64,000 nucleotides of DNA, from the NCBI RefSeq assembly GCF_023337795.1, contig NZ_JALIRS010000005.1, positions 62,001 through 126,000 on the forward strand, given 5' to 3'. The stretch comes from Lysinibacillus sp. BPa_S21 (GTDB lineage Bacteria; Bacillota; Bacilli; Bacillales_A; Planococcaceae). Below, in pieces: positions 19,478-28,250 of the stretch. Under the pieces are notes generated by a model. The model did no database searches. It saw only the letters and a program-made list of their open reading frames with translations, and was not told the origin of the DNA. Both the position numbers and the translations under genes were made by a program. The first letter of the stretch is position 1, and each line of letters begins with the position of its first letter.

Positions 19478-20260
19478 ATGATGGATAATTTATTACAATT
19501 AAAAGATAAGAATATTGTCGTAATGGGCGTGGCAAACGATCGAAGTATTGCATGGGGTATCGCAAAACGATTATTTGACGTAGGCGCAAATGTTATTTTC
19601 ACATATCGTCAAGAACGTTCATTAAAAAAATTACAAAAGCAATTAGAAAATATCGGACAATCTGATTCACTTATCGTACAATGCGATGTCAACAGCGACG
19701 AAAGTACAAAAGCAGCTTTCGATGAAATCGGTACAAAAGTAGGCATTATCCACGGAATCGTGCACTCAGTAGCCTTCGCCAATGCAGAAGACTTACACAA
19801 TCGATTCTTAGAAACAACTCGTGACGGCTATGCATTTGCACAAGATACTAGCGCCTATTCCTTAATTTCGGCAGCAAAGGCTGCACATCCTTATATGACT
19901 GAGGGCGGTTCTATCGTAACAATGAGTTACTTAGGAGCAGAGCGTGTGCTAGATGGCTACAATGTAATGGGTGTAGCGAAAGCAGCATTAGAGGCATCTA
20001 TGCGCTATCTTGCTGCAGATGTTGGTAAAGATAATATTCGTGTTAATGCTATTTCAGCTGGAGCGATTCGTACACTTGCTGCAAAAGGAGTGCCTTCCTT
20101 CAATACAATTTTACACAAAATCGAAGAAACAGCTCCATTAAAACGTAATGTTCAACAAGATGAAGTGGCAGATATGACAATCGTGATGCTTTCTCACCTA
20201 TCACGTGGTGTAACAGGCGAAACGATTTACATCGACGCTGGCTACAATATTATGGGTTAA
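19478..20260 (+). CDS. fabI: Enoyl-[acyl-carrier-protein] reductase FabI
   Basis: Catalyses the last reduction of the fatty-acid elongation cycle, using NADH or NADPH. The 260 residues match the family. The nucleotide-binding segment VMGVANDRSIAWGIA (near 16-30) and the active-site Tyr-x6-Tyr-x6-Lys pattern (YLGAERVLDGYNVMGVAK) are intact, so it should be a triclosan-type target. The first ATG of the ATGATG pair follows AAAGGGG. A likely FapR box precedes it. Confidence 0.97.
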   Translation: MMDNLLQLKDKNIVVMGVANDRSIAWGIAKRLFDVGANVIFTYRQERSLKKLQKQLENIGQSDSLIVQCDVNSDESTKAAFDEIGTKVGIIHGIVHSVAFANAEDLHNRFLETTRDGYAFAQDTSAYSLISAAKAAHPYMTEGGSIVTMSYLGAERVLDGYNVMGVAKAALEASMRYLAADVGKDNIRVNAISAGAIRTLAAKGVPSFNTILHKIEETAPLKRNVQQDEVADMTIVMLSHLSRGVTGETIYIDAGYNIMG

Positions 20261-20263
20261 TAG

Positions 20264-20307
20264 AAAGAAGCATGGAGGATCATTAAATGATCTTTCATGC
20301 TTCTTTG
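20264..20307. terminator. Bidirectional terminator between fabI and the cyclophilin gene
   Basis: Stem AGAAGCATGgAGGATCAtt / aATGATCTttCATGCTTCT, with A/T runs on both sides, serving two convergent genes. Confidence 0.85.
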
Positions 20308-20319
20308 TTTCATATTCTG

Positions 20320-20961
20320 TTATTTAAGTACCTTTGGGGCTGGATAATCAAAGCCCTTTGTATCGACTTCTACCTTTTTCATTTGCTGATCTTTTAATGG
20401 TTTATCTGCACTATCACGTTCAGCAGCAGCGATAGCATCTACTGTTTCCATCCCCTCGATCACTTTTCCGAAGGCAGCATAATCGCCATCAAGATGTGAT
20501 GCTTCCTTTACCATAATGAAAAATTGAGAACCAGCAGAATTTGGATCGTCTGAACGGGCCATCGAAATGACGCCACGTTCATGCTTCAAATCATTTTTAA
20601 AACCATTTTTCGAAAATTCACCTTCTATCGAATAGTCTGGCCCACCTGTACCATTACCTGAAGGATCTCCACCTTGAATCATAAAATCAGGGATAACTCG
20701 ATGGAAAATAAGACCATCATAAAAACCTTTTTTAGCTAAGGAAATAAAATTAGCTACCGTATTTGGCGCTGTAGAAGGTTCTAATTCGATGACGATTTTT
20801 TTATCATTGTTCATCGTAATCGTCACAATTGGATTTTCCTTCACTTTTGATGAATAATCCTCATTTTTTTCACTTTCTTTAGAGGCCTTACAACCTGTCA
20901 AAATTAAAACTACCGCTAACAAAGCGAAGACAAAAGAAAATCCTTTATTACGTGCGAACAT
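20320..20961 (-). CDS. Peptidyl-prolyl cis-trans isomerase, cyclophilin type, lipoprotein
   Basis: Probably speeds proline isomerisation in proteins folding outside the membrane. It has 213 residues. A signal peptide ends in the lipobox LTGC (Cys near residue 24), so it should be a lipid-anchored extracytoplasmic protein. The cyclophilin core is complete: FHRVIPDFMIQGGDPSGNGTGGP, ISMARSDDPNSAGSQFFI and FGKVIEGM. The ATG follows AGAGGAG. It is a single gene convergent with fabI. Confidence 0.95.
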   Translation of the reverse strand: MFARNKGFSFVFALLAVVLILTGCKASKESEKNEDYSSKVKENPIVTITMNNDKKIVIELEPSTAPNTVANFISLAKKGFYDGLIFHRVIPDFMIQGGDPSGNGTGGPDYSIEGEFSKNGFKNDLKHERGVISMARSDDPNSAGSQFFIMVKEASHLDGDYAAFGKVIEGMETVDAIAAAERDSADKPLKDQQMKKVEVDTKGFDYPAPKVLK

Positions 20962-21092
20962 ACTTTTTCAACTCCTCTTGATAATTACCTCCACATTATA
21001 TTATCAGATAGTTTACGACAAATCATTTTTATGAAAGTTGATAAAACTGTGCCTCAATAAACGACCTCTTAAGGATGCGAACAAGATTGCTT

Positions 21093-22295
21093 TTACCCCG
21101 CTGCAATGCGTTGTTTAGCAATAATCCCCTTTAATAAAAATGATAATAAACATGCAACGACTAAAAATACTGCAATCATACCAATAACGCCTCCCCAGCC
21201 ATAATGCATCCAGAATACCCCTCCAACCGTTCCTCCAACGCTTGAACCAAAATAATAGAAAAATAAATAGAGAGAAGAGGCTTGTGCTTTATCATGAGTG
21301 GCTCGTTTACTAACCCAGCCACTAGCAATCGAGTGTGCTGCAAAGAAGCCAAATGTAAAAATGATAATCCCTAAAATTTTTAAAGTAAGTAACCCATTTA
21401 ATGTAATAATTGCCCCTGCAAACATGATTGTAATGGACAATAACAGCATCTTTTGACGACCGTATTGATCAGCCAGACTCCCGAACCAAGCGGAGCTAAA
21501 AGTACCTACTAAGTAAATCACAAAAATCCACCCAACAATCGTTGCACTTAAATTATAAGGTGGTTCCATTAATTTGAAGCCAATGTAGTTATAAAGAGTT
21601 ACAAAGCTGCCCATTAATACAAAGCTAATGCCAAAGAGACAAAGCATGGATGGATCCTTTAGATGTTGCCAAAGAGATGTTGCCAAGGCTTTAATCTGTA
21701 AAGGACGTGCTGTAAAATGCTTGGAGTTAGGGAGCATCCAAATAAATAATAGACTAATTATAAGACTGATAATACCTAGTACAACCATCCCTACTTGCCA
21801 ATTGTAAACATCCGTTAATGTACCTATAATAACTCGACCACTTAGTCCACCTACCGAATTTCCACTTATGTATAAGCCCATTGCAATACCTAAACTAGAT
21901 GGATTCATTTCCTCCCCTAAATAAGCCATCGCAATGGCTGGTAATCCCGCAAAAACAACGCCCTGTATAACACGCAACACTAATATCGTTTCAAAATTAG
22001 GAGAAAAGGCAAGTGCAAGCGTAATAATAGATGCCGAAAAAATAGAAATGGTCATCAAGGATTTCCTGCCCCACGCCTCCGACAATGAGCCAACAATAAT
22101 CATACTGACAGATAACGCAAAGGTTGTTACAGAAAGCGTTAAACTCGCAATTGCAGGCGATACATGAAACTCCTTAGCATAGGTTGGTAATAAAGGCTGT
22201 GTCACATATAAATTAGCGAAGGTAATAAAACCCGCTAAAAATAAAGCCCAATTTGCTTTATAAAACGCCTTAGTCCCTTTTTGAATGTAATCCAT
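21093..22295 (-). CDS. MFS transporter (YnfM-like)
   Basis: Twelve-helix major facilitator of 400 residues. The loop 2-3 motif is GSLSEAWGRKSLM and the second half repeats it as GSLADQYGRQKML. The segment GNSVGGLSGRVIIGTL fits the YnfM/arabinose-efflux-like subgroup. Substrate cannot be read from the sequence; drug or metabolite export by proton antiport is the family expectation. The ATG follows AAGGAGAG. Confidence 0.88.
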   Translation of the reverse strand: MDYIQKGTKAFYKANWALFLAGFITFANLYVTQPLLPTYAKEFHVSPAIASLTLSVTTFALSVSMIIVGSLSEAWGRKSLMTISIFSASIITLALAFSPNFETILVLRVIQGVVFAGLPAIAMAYLGEEMNPSSLGIAMGLYISGNSVGGLSGRVIIGTLTDVYNWQVGMVVLGIISLIISLLFIWMLPNSKHFTARPLQIKALATSLWQHLKDPSMLCLFGISFVLMGSFVTLYNYIGFKLMEPPYNLSATIVGWIFVIYLVGTFSSAWFGSLADQYGRQKMLLLSITIMFAGAIITLNGLLTLKILGIIIFTFGFFAAHSIASGWVSKRATHDKAQASSLYLFFYYFGSSVGGTVGGVFWMHYGWGGVIGMIAVFLVVACLLSFLLKGIIAKQRIAAG

Positions 22296-22591
22296 TTGTC
22301 TCTCTCCTTAACGTACTTCCAATGTTACTATTATTCTAATACAATAATCTTCAAAACTCACGATTGTTTGTCAAAAAATAGACAAATTTATCTCTAGTTT
22401 TTTCTTTTGTGCATAATTTCATTTGACACTCTACACGTGACTAAAGCCATATATTCTTCATAAAAACTTAGTTTTTATCTATTTTGAGTTGGCAAATATT
22501 GTGTTACAGTGAAAGTAATCATCTAGCAATCATTGGTAAATAAGCTCCGATGACTAAACTATTTTCAATGCATAGATTTGGAGGAATTTTT

Positions 22592-23416
22592 ATGAAGATT
22601 ATTGAAGCTTTAGCCCTTTCAGCACCCTATATCCACCTTGCATTAAAGGAAGAAGCCATCGTGGCTGTCGTCGAGAAGGAAAGTGAAACAGTTGTAAAAT
22701 ACTTAGCTGGAAAACGTGTAGATTCAGGCTATCTAGATGGACAAAAAGTAAATGCTAATGACCAAAATGTTTTCATTGCCTTTAATGGGAAAAACGCTGA
22801 TGTCGTTATACCAGAGGATATATACGGAGTTGCTATCAATGCATTTTCGTTCCCAATCCGTGAAAATGGTAAAGTTGTAGGTGCTCTAGCTTTTGGATTG
22901 CCAATCGACAATGAGCTTAAACTCGAGGATTATATGAGCACAATGGATCACATAGTAAATAGCCTACAGGATAAAGTACATACGATTGCTTCTCATTCAG
23001 AGGAATTAGCAGCAACGAGTGAGGAAATTAACAAACAAGCACAGCACGCCCTTGAAGATTCAGAGAAAACAAATGACGTAACAGATTTAATAAAGAACAT
23101 TTCTCGCCAAACAAATTTACTTGGCTTAAATGCATCTATCGAGGCTGCTCGCGCGGGGCAGCATGGCGCTGGCTTTAACATCGTGGCGCAAGAAGTTAGA
23201 AAGCTCTCTTTTGAAACATCTAGCGCTACTGAAAACATTGAAGCATCCCTACGAAATATCAATAGAAACCTTGAAAACCTTAAGCAAAATATGGGGCAAA
23301 TTAATGATGCAACAAACGAACAGGCCCAGCTAGTTCAAGATTTCAGTGAAATTATCGAGGAGTTAACAGTTCTCAGTCATGAAATGAAAGGCTTTATGCA
23401 TGATGCCTTAAAATAA
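22592..23416 (+). CDS. Soluble methyl-accepting chemotaxis-type protein
   Basis: A 274-residue sensor with no membrane segment. Residues 1-125 form a globular input domain of unknown ligand. The C-terminal helical hairpin carries the MCP signalling tip ([19 protein letters not shown]) and is short, so it may signal to CheA or act alone. The ATG at 22592 follows TTTGGAGGAA; an upstream in-frame ATG at 22550 has no ribosome site. A TTG-started acetyltransferase follows after 17 bases and is probably co-transcribed. Confidence 0.85.
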   Translation: MKIIEALALSAPYIHLALKEEAIVAVVEKESETVVKYLAGKRVDSGYLDGQKVNANDQNVFIAFNGKNADVVIPEDIYGVAINAFSFPIRENGKVVGALAFGLPIDNELKLEDYMSTMDHIVNSLQDKVHTIASHSEELAATSEEINKQAQHALEDSEKTNDVTDLIKNISRQTNLLGLNASIEAARAGQHGAGFNIVAQEVRKLSFETSSATENIEASLRNINRNLENLKQNMGQINDATNEQAQLVQDFSEIIEELTVLSHEMKGFMHDALK

Positions 23417-23433
23417 TAAAGAGGTGAAGTACA

Positions 23434-23985
23434 TTGCACATTCCTATTAACCCTGAATTATCCTTACGTACTATCGAATTAGAAGATGCTAATGCTATTT
23501 TTGCCTTAACAGATGCATCACGAGCACATTTACGTGAATGGTTGCCTTGGCTGGACTTCACAAAAGAAGTAGCAGATACAACAACATATATAGAAGGCTG
23601 TCTAAAAGGACACGAAGCTAAAAGCAGCCTCTCTCTTGCCATCATTTTTCGAAATGAAATAGTCGGTATTGCTGGCTTTAATACGATCAATCATAGCAAT
23701 AAAATTGCAGCGATTGGCTATTGGCTTAGTGAAGGAGCCCAAGGACATGGTATTATGACAAAGACAGTACAGGCATTGTTACAATATGCTTTTGAGGATT
23801 TACAGCTCAATAAGGTCGAAATTCGTGCTGCTGTGGGTAATACCAAAAGCTGTGCAATCCCTGAGCGACTTGGCTTTACAAAAGAAGAAACGATTCGTGC
23901 AGCAGAATGGCTTTATGATCATTATGTCGACCATGTTGCTTACGGTATACTCGCTAATGAATGGTATCAAATCAAGAAAAAATAG
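23434..23985 (+). CDS. GNAT acetyltransferase, RimJ/RimL type
   Basis: A 183-residue GCN5-related N-acetyltransferase. The N-terminal LSLRTIELEDANAIFAL and the acetyl-CoA region (GYWLSEGAQGHGIMTKTVQALL, then NTKSCAIPERLGF) fit the RimL-like group, which often acetylates ribosomal protein N-termini or small amines. The start is a TTG, supported by GAGGTG 7 bases upstream. It overlaps no neighbour and follows the chemotaxis-type gene closely. Confidence 0.88.
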   Translation: MHIPINPELSLRTIELEDANAIFALTDASRAHLREWLPWLDFTKEVADTTTYIEGCLKGHEAKSSLSLAIIFRNEIVGIAGFNTINHSNKIAAIGYWLSEGAQGHGIMTKTVQALLQYAFEDLQLNKVEIRAAVGNTKSCAIPERLGFTKEETIRAAEWLYDHYVDHVAYGILANEWYQIKKK

Positions 23986-23998
23986 AAGCTTCTAAAAA

Positions 23999-24037
23999 CA
24001 GCCGCCCGATATCAGAAATATCAGGCGGCTTCTTTTT
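23999..24037. terminator. Bidirectional terminator between the GNAT gene and floT
   Basis: Stem AGCCGCCcGATATc / GATATcaGGCGGCT with T runs on both strands. Confidence 0.85.
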
Positions 24038-25603
24038 TTACTTTTGTTCAACTGTTTCTTTTATTTCGTCTTGTGTTTCATTAGTAGTAGCTGGCACTTG
24101 CTTTCCTAAGCCTACTGCTATTTGCTCTAACTCAGGGCGCAATGTATGTTTCCCTGCATAGCTTTCAATTAGTTCTTTAACGTCAATCCCCGAAGTTTCC
24201 TTTAATGATTCCTGTAACGTTGACATTAAGTTAGTTGCGTAGGCAGTTACTTTATTGGCACCGCCGCTTCCTTCCCCACTTCCAGTATCAACAACAGTAA
24301 TCTTATCAATATTGCCAAGTGGACTCGCAAGCTCTTTCGCATATTCTGGCATCATACGTACAATCATATCAAGGACAGCTGCTTGACCGTAGTATTCAAA
24401 GGCTTCCGCAATTTTACGTTTTGCCTCGGCTTCTGCTAGACCGCGAAGGCGAATAATATCAGCATCTGTTTCCCCTTTTGCACGCTCTGCATCCGCTTTC
24501 GCAAGACCGTCCAAACGAATTTTCTCTGCTTCAGCCTGCGCTAATGATTCGATACGGTATTTCTCCGCATCTGCCTGCGCTAGTTCACGCATTTTGGCAG
24601 CCACTGCATTTTGCTCAACAGCGTAACGATCCGCATCAGCCTTTTTCTTAACTTCTGAATCGTATTGCTTCTCACGACGTAAAATCTCTTTTTCTTCTAA
24701 CTCAATTTGCTTTTGACGTTCAATAATGCGAATTTGCATTTCTTGTTCAGTCACTTCCTGCTTCGCACGAGCCGTTTCAAGTTCATATGCTTGGTCAGCA
24801 CGGGCCTTAGCGATGTCTTGCTCACGACGGAATTCTGCTACCTTTAATTGATTTTCTTTTTCAGCTTCTGCAATTTCTGTCGCGCGTTCAAGCTCAGCCT
24901 TTTGAGCTTCTTTCGATGCTTCAGCACGCTTAATACGTGTTTCCTTTTCAGCATCTGCAGTTGCAATATCCGCATCACGTTTAACCTGTGCAATACGTGG
25001 CTTACCAAGCGATTCTAAGTAGCCGTTTTTATCGCGGACATCTTTAATCGTAAAGGAAACGATTGTCAGACCCATCTTCGCCAAATCCTGAGATGCAACA
25101 CGTTGCACTTCCTGAGAGAACTTATCACGATTTTTATAAATTTCCTCAACCGTCATCGAACCTAAAATGGAACGTAAATGACCTTCTAATACTTCGCGTG
25201 CCTCATTTTCACGCTCATCCTTTTGCTTCCCTAAAAATTGCTCTGCTGCCGTTGCAATTTCAGATATGGAGCCACCAATTTTAATGATTGCTGTACCATC
25301 GGCCATAACCGGCACACCTTGTTCCGTATATACTTCAGGTGTTGTTACATCAAGCTTACTTGACAATAAGCTTAATGGCTGTGCTTGCTGGAAAATTGGG
25401 AATACGAATGTACCGCCACCACGTATAATTTTTATCCGATTTCCTGACTCATCTTTATGTACATTTTTTGAGCCAAGATAGCTACCTGTCACAATCAATG
25501 CTTCATCAGGACCAGCTGTACGATACTTCGTCACATACAGTCCAACTAGTGCGATTAAAACAAATGCTACAATTCCTATAACAATTAAAATTTCCGTTGA
25601 CAT
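24038..25603 (-). CDS. floT: Flotillin (FloT-like)
   Basis: SPFH-domain scaffold of functional membrane microdomains. It has 521 residues. An N-terminal membrane hairpin (about 5-25) is followed by the PHB/SPFH domain (to ~200) and a long heptad-rich coiled coil of EAEKxR repeats (about 205-400). The C-terminus includes AYATNLMSTLQESLKETSG. The ATG follows AAAGGAG. It is 15 bases downstream of an NfeD gene, the standard yuaF-floT operon, which in Bacillus is often under SigW. Confidence 0.95.
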   Translation of the reverse strand: MSTEILIVIGIVAFVLIALVGLYVTKYRTAGPDEALIVTGSYLGSKNVHKDESGNRIKIIRGGGTFVFPIFQQAQPLSLLSSKLDVTTPEVYTEQGVPVMADGTAIIKIGGSISEIATAAEQFLGKQKDERENEAREVLEGHLRSILGSMTVEEIYKNRDKFSQEVQRVASQDLAKMGLTIVSFTIKDVRDKNGYLESLGKPRIAQVKRDADIATADAEKETRIKRAEASKEAQKAELERATEIAEAEKENQLKVAEFRREQDIAKARADQAYELETARAKQEVTEQEMQIRIIERQKQIELEEKEILRREKQYDSEVKKKADADRYAVEQNAVAAKMRELAQADAEKYRIESLAQAEAEKIRLDGLAKADAERAKGETDADIIRLRGLAEAEAKRKIAEAFEYYGQAAVLDMIVRMMPEYAKELASPLGNIDKITVVDTGSGEGSGGANKVTAYATNLMSTLQESLKETSGIDVKELIESYAGKHTLRPELEQIAVGLGKQVPATTNETQDEIKETVEQK

Positions 25604-25618
25604 ATAAATATCGCTCCT

Positions 25619-26149
25619 TTAGATAAATTTTTTATCATAAGATCTCACAAACAGTGTTCCTTCCTTTACTTCTACAACAAGTACCGTCGAATCGTAATCG
25701 ATAGCCTCATTGTCATAACCTGTCGCTCGCTTCGATATCATACCGCTAGTCGTTTCAATAACTACCTCTCCAAAACCATCTGTCGGGATTGGGACAATAA
25801 CCTTTCCTAGCTGGCCACCAAGCGATTCTTCCGTATAAGCTAAAGAAACATCGGCCGATCGTAGTGGAACAAGAACAAATAAATAAAATAGGGCACTTAA
25901 AATAGCTCCGATGATACAAGCAGCAACAATATTCCAAACGCTAGGGAAGAAGGCTAATTTCTCTAATATAAACCCTGTTGCTGACATCAATGTAATGAAA
26001 GATAGAATGACACTTGGATTAAAAATCGGTAGCCCCTCTCCAATGCCCTCGACAGCATCACTAAAAAGCGTGAATAAAAGAGTAGCAAGCCCCCCAAATA
26101 TTAATCCCACTAAAAAGATGTGCTCGAGTGAATAGCCAAATAGCGTCAA
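25619..26149 (-). CDS. NfeD family membrane protein (YuaF-like)
   Basis: Partner of flotillin in membrane microdomains. It has 176 residues, three or four hydrophobic helices in the first ~105 residues, then an OB-fold domain (LGQLGKVIVPIPTDGFGEV onwards) facing away from the membrane core. The TTG at 26149 is favoured because GGGGTG lies 6 bases upstream; a GTG at 26158 would place the ribosome site too close. First gene of the nfeD-floT operon. Confidence 0.9.
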   Translation of the reverse strand: MTLFGYSLEHIFLVGLIFGGLATLLFTLFSDAVEGIGEGLPIFNPSVILSFITLMSATGFILEKLAFFPSVWNIVAACIIGAILSALFYLFVLVPLRSADVSLAYTEESLGGQLGKVIVPIPTDGFGEVVIETTSGMISKRATGYDNEAIDYDSTVLVVEVKEGTLFVRSYDKKFI

Positions 26150-26159
26150 GTTGTTCACC

Positions 26160-26636
26160 CCTTTTCAATGTATTACCTACTATACGGATGCAGCCCACAA
26201 AAAGTTTCGTAATCTTTAGCGTTTTCTCAATTTTCTGTCGCTAGATTTTGAAATAGTTAATCTCTTATAGTATCAATGTCCTCCGGAAACCGAACCAGAT
26301 TATACCAAAAAGATAATAGCAATTTAGGACATCTTGCATGTGGCTTACCGCTCATACATGTATCCCTATCAACATTAATTTCCTTTCCAACCGAAAGCTT
26401 TGTAGCTTCGCTTTGGTACAGTTCCTTAGCAAATTGAGTCAGGGACAGGTTTTGACATGAATCACCCACAAACACTATAGTTAGAAATCAAACAATGCTT
26501 GGAAATAATATCAAATATCAACAACCACCCTATACAATTCAGAACTTGTTTCAGGTAAAACGTATAAGCAACATAATTCTATTTGCATATAGTATCAATG
26601 TATTAGTTTCAAAATATTATAGGAAGGGTGTGCATT
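26160..26636. other. Intergenic region upstream of the beta-propeller gene
   Basis: About 475 AT-rich bases between divergent genes. It contains GGGACAGG followed by TTTTGACATG near 26442, like debris next to mobile elements, and a weak 72-codon minus frame I do not accept. Promoters for both neighbours must lie here; none was assigned. Confidence 0.4.
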
Positions 26637-27707
26637 GTGAAGAAAGAAAATAATAATTTAATAAGGTTCAAGTTCAAGTTTAAATCAAATCCAAGTTGCC
26701 GATGTCATTGTTGCCATCCTTGTTGTCGTTGTAAATGTAAGCCACCATTTATTCCTGTACCACCAATCCCAGTTTGTCATTATTTAGTGTATGTGACAGA
26801 CGCTGGTCAGCTAGCTACTCCTGATAATAGGGTATCAGTCATTGATACAGCGACAAATACGATAGTCGCTACCATTCCAGTAGGAACGGCTCCTCTAGAA
26901 GTGGCAATTACTCCAAATGGTGCATTTGGCTATGTTCCAGCTTTCTTCTCGAATAATGTAACAGTTTTTGATACTACAACAAATACAGTAGTCGCTACCA
27001 TTCCAGTAGGAGCTAATCCTCTTGGTGTAGCGATTTCACCAGATGGAACACTTGCTTATGTATCAAATCATGGACCTGGAATTGGAGATAATACGGTATC
27101 TGTCATAAGTACAGCTACAAATACCGTAATCGCTACTATTCCAGTAGGGCTCCAACCTCAAGGTATAGCGTTTACTCCAAATGGTGCATTTGCTTATGTT
27201 GCAGACGAAAACTCAAATGCCGTATCGGTCATTAATACAGCAACAAATACGGTGGTTGCTACAATCCCTGTAGGAATTCGCCCTAGATCAATCGTTTTCA
27301 CACCGAACGGACAATTTGCTTACGTTACGAATGAAAGTAGTAACACTGTATCTGTCATTAATGTAGCAACAAATACGGTAGTTGCGACAATACCGGTTGG
27401 AATAGGACCTGTTGGAACAGCCATTACACCAGATGGAACACTTGTTTACATTGTCAATAAAGGTTCTAATACTGTATCTGTCATTAATACAGCAACAAAT
27501 ACGGTCATTGCTACAATCCCTGTAGGATTATCTCCTGACCAAGTAACCATCTTGCCAGATGGAACACTTGCTTATGTTACAAATCAGCTTGACAATACTG
27601 TGTCTGTCATAGATATAGCAACAAATACAGTAATCGATACAATTCCAGGGTTCAACGGTCCAACTGGTATAAAAACCGGGACAATCTGTATGACTTCGGG
27701 GCTCTAG
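26637..27707 (+). CDS. YVTN beta-propeller protein with Cys-rich N-terminus
   Basis: A 356-residue protein. Residues 18-55 are packed with cysteines in CxC and CC patterns (CRCHCCHPCCRCKC). Then come about seven YVTN/NHL-type blades of ~42 residues, each with the core VSVINTATNTVVATIPVG and PNGxFAYV. The blades are highly similar at DNA level, so the gene is prone to recombination. No signal peptide is seen. The Cys-rich head could bind metal or cross-link into a spore coat or exosporium layer; that is a guess from composition. The GTG at 26637 has GGAAGG 9 bases upstream. Confidence 0.85.
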   Translation: MKKENNNLIRFKFKFKSNPSCRCHCCHPCCRCKCKPPFIPVPPIPVCHYLVYVTDAGQLATPDNRVSVIDTATNTIVATIPVGTAPLEVAITPNGAFGYVPAFFSNNVTVFDTTTNTVVATIPVGANPLGVAISPDGTLAYVSNHGPGIGDNTVSVISTATNTVIATIPVGLQPQGIAFTPNGAFAYVADENSNAVSVINTATNTVVATIPVGIRPRSIVFTPNGQFAYVTNESSNTVSVINVATNTVVATIPVGIGPVGTAITPDGTLVYIVNKGSNTVSVINTATNTVIATIPVGLSPDQVTILPDGTLAYVTNQLDNTVSVIDIATNTVIDTIPGFNGPTGIKTGTICMTSGL

Positions 27708-27742
27708 AGTACTATAAAACAGGCAGCTTTCTGCAAAAAAAA

Positions 27743-27846
27743 AAAAGACATACCTCCTATTGTCATTTGGTAGTGACCCCTAAAGTTAGATTTTTGACCC
27801 TAACTTTAGGGGTACAGGACCTTTTGGCAATTGAAGTATGTCTTTT
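27743..27846. repeat. 104-bp near-perfect palindrome (possible MITE or terminator)
   Basis: Outer arms AAAAGACATAC (27743-27753 and 27836-27846). Inner arms are CCCCTAAAGTTAG (27777-27789) and CTAACTTTAGGGG (27800-27812), with 23-base partly matching spacers on each side. The ACCCCTAAAGTTAGA-like ends recall IS3-group termini. It lies between the propeller gene and the integrative element and could also stop transcription. Confidence 0.7.
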
Positions 27847-27922
27847 CGATTTAGTTTTTAACTTAGTCTACTTTGAGTTATTTGGTGTAAGCTTGTGACT
27901 ACATATTTTTTTACACGCTTGA

Positions 27923-27949
27923 AAATGGGGCTAGTTCATCGCTAACCCC
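27923..27949. repeat. Copy of the integrase 3' end outside the element (insertion scar)
   Basis: AAAATGGGGCTAG followed by a hairpin and TAACCCC repeats, with few mismatches, the sequence at the integrase stop (43176-43202), which lies inside the right boundary. Here it lies outside the left boundary. It may be what an earlier related element left behind at the same site. Confidence 0.6.
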
Positions 27950-27953
27950 ACTT

Positions 27954-27997
27954 TTATATAGGCATTAACAAAGCCTTTAGGATTCTAGTACATTTAA
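27954..27997. repeat. Left attachment site (attL), 44-bp direct repeat
   Basis: TTATATAGGCATTAACAA... to TACATTTAA matches 43216-43259 with two mismatches in 44 bases. It preserves the last codons of the target gene: read on the minus strand it still spells ...N-V-L-E-S-stop, with one silent change. Confidence 0.85.
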
Positions 27998-28114
27998 TGT
28001 GGATTGAATGCATGTAATATCTAAAAACATCTATAAACATTGTTATATCAATACTTTTGTGATATTTGTGTAATTTAACAATAAGCAAAATAATGCATAC
28101 AATTGAATTGTTTT

Positions 28115-28142
28115 GGGGCTAAGTGGGGCTAGTTTGGGGCTA
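28115..28142 (+). promoter_or_regulatory. Putative integrase arm-type sites (three GGGGCTA)
   Basis: GGGGCTA at 28115-28121, 28125-28131 and 28136-28142, spaced 10 and 11 bp, one helical turn. The same heptamer appears twice near the integrase stop on the other side of the joined attachment site. Confidence 0.6.
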
Positions 28143-28151
28143 ATAAAATAC

Positions 28152-28171
28152 GGCGAGCGTGTGTACAGGAA
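28152..28171 (-). repeat. Element-wide 20-bp motif, copy 1
   Basis: Minus-strand TTCCTGTACACACGCTCGCC, about 155 bases inside attL. It is close to copies at 40396-40415 and 41959-41978. GC-rich against an AT-rich background. Confidence 0.6.
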
Positions 28172-28250
28172 TGTGTGAGTGGATTGGGAATAATACACCA
28201 GTCCTTTTTTTTAGCACAAAAAACTTTCGCATAAATCACTAGAATAAAAA

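Noticed and set aside
26257-26475. 72-codon minus-strand frame
   Set aside because: No ribosome site and no family pattern; lies in AT-rich intergenic DNA with mobile-element-like debris.
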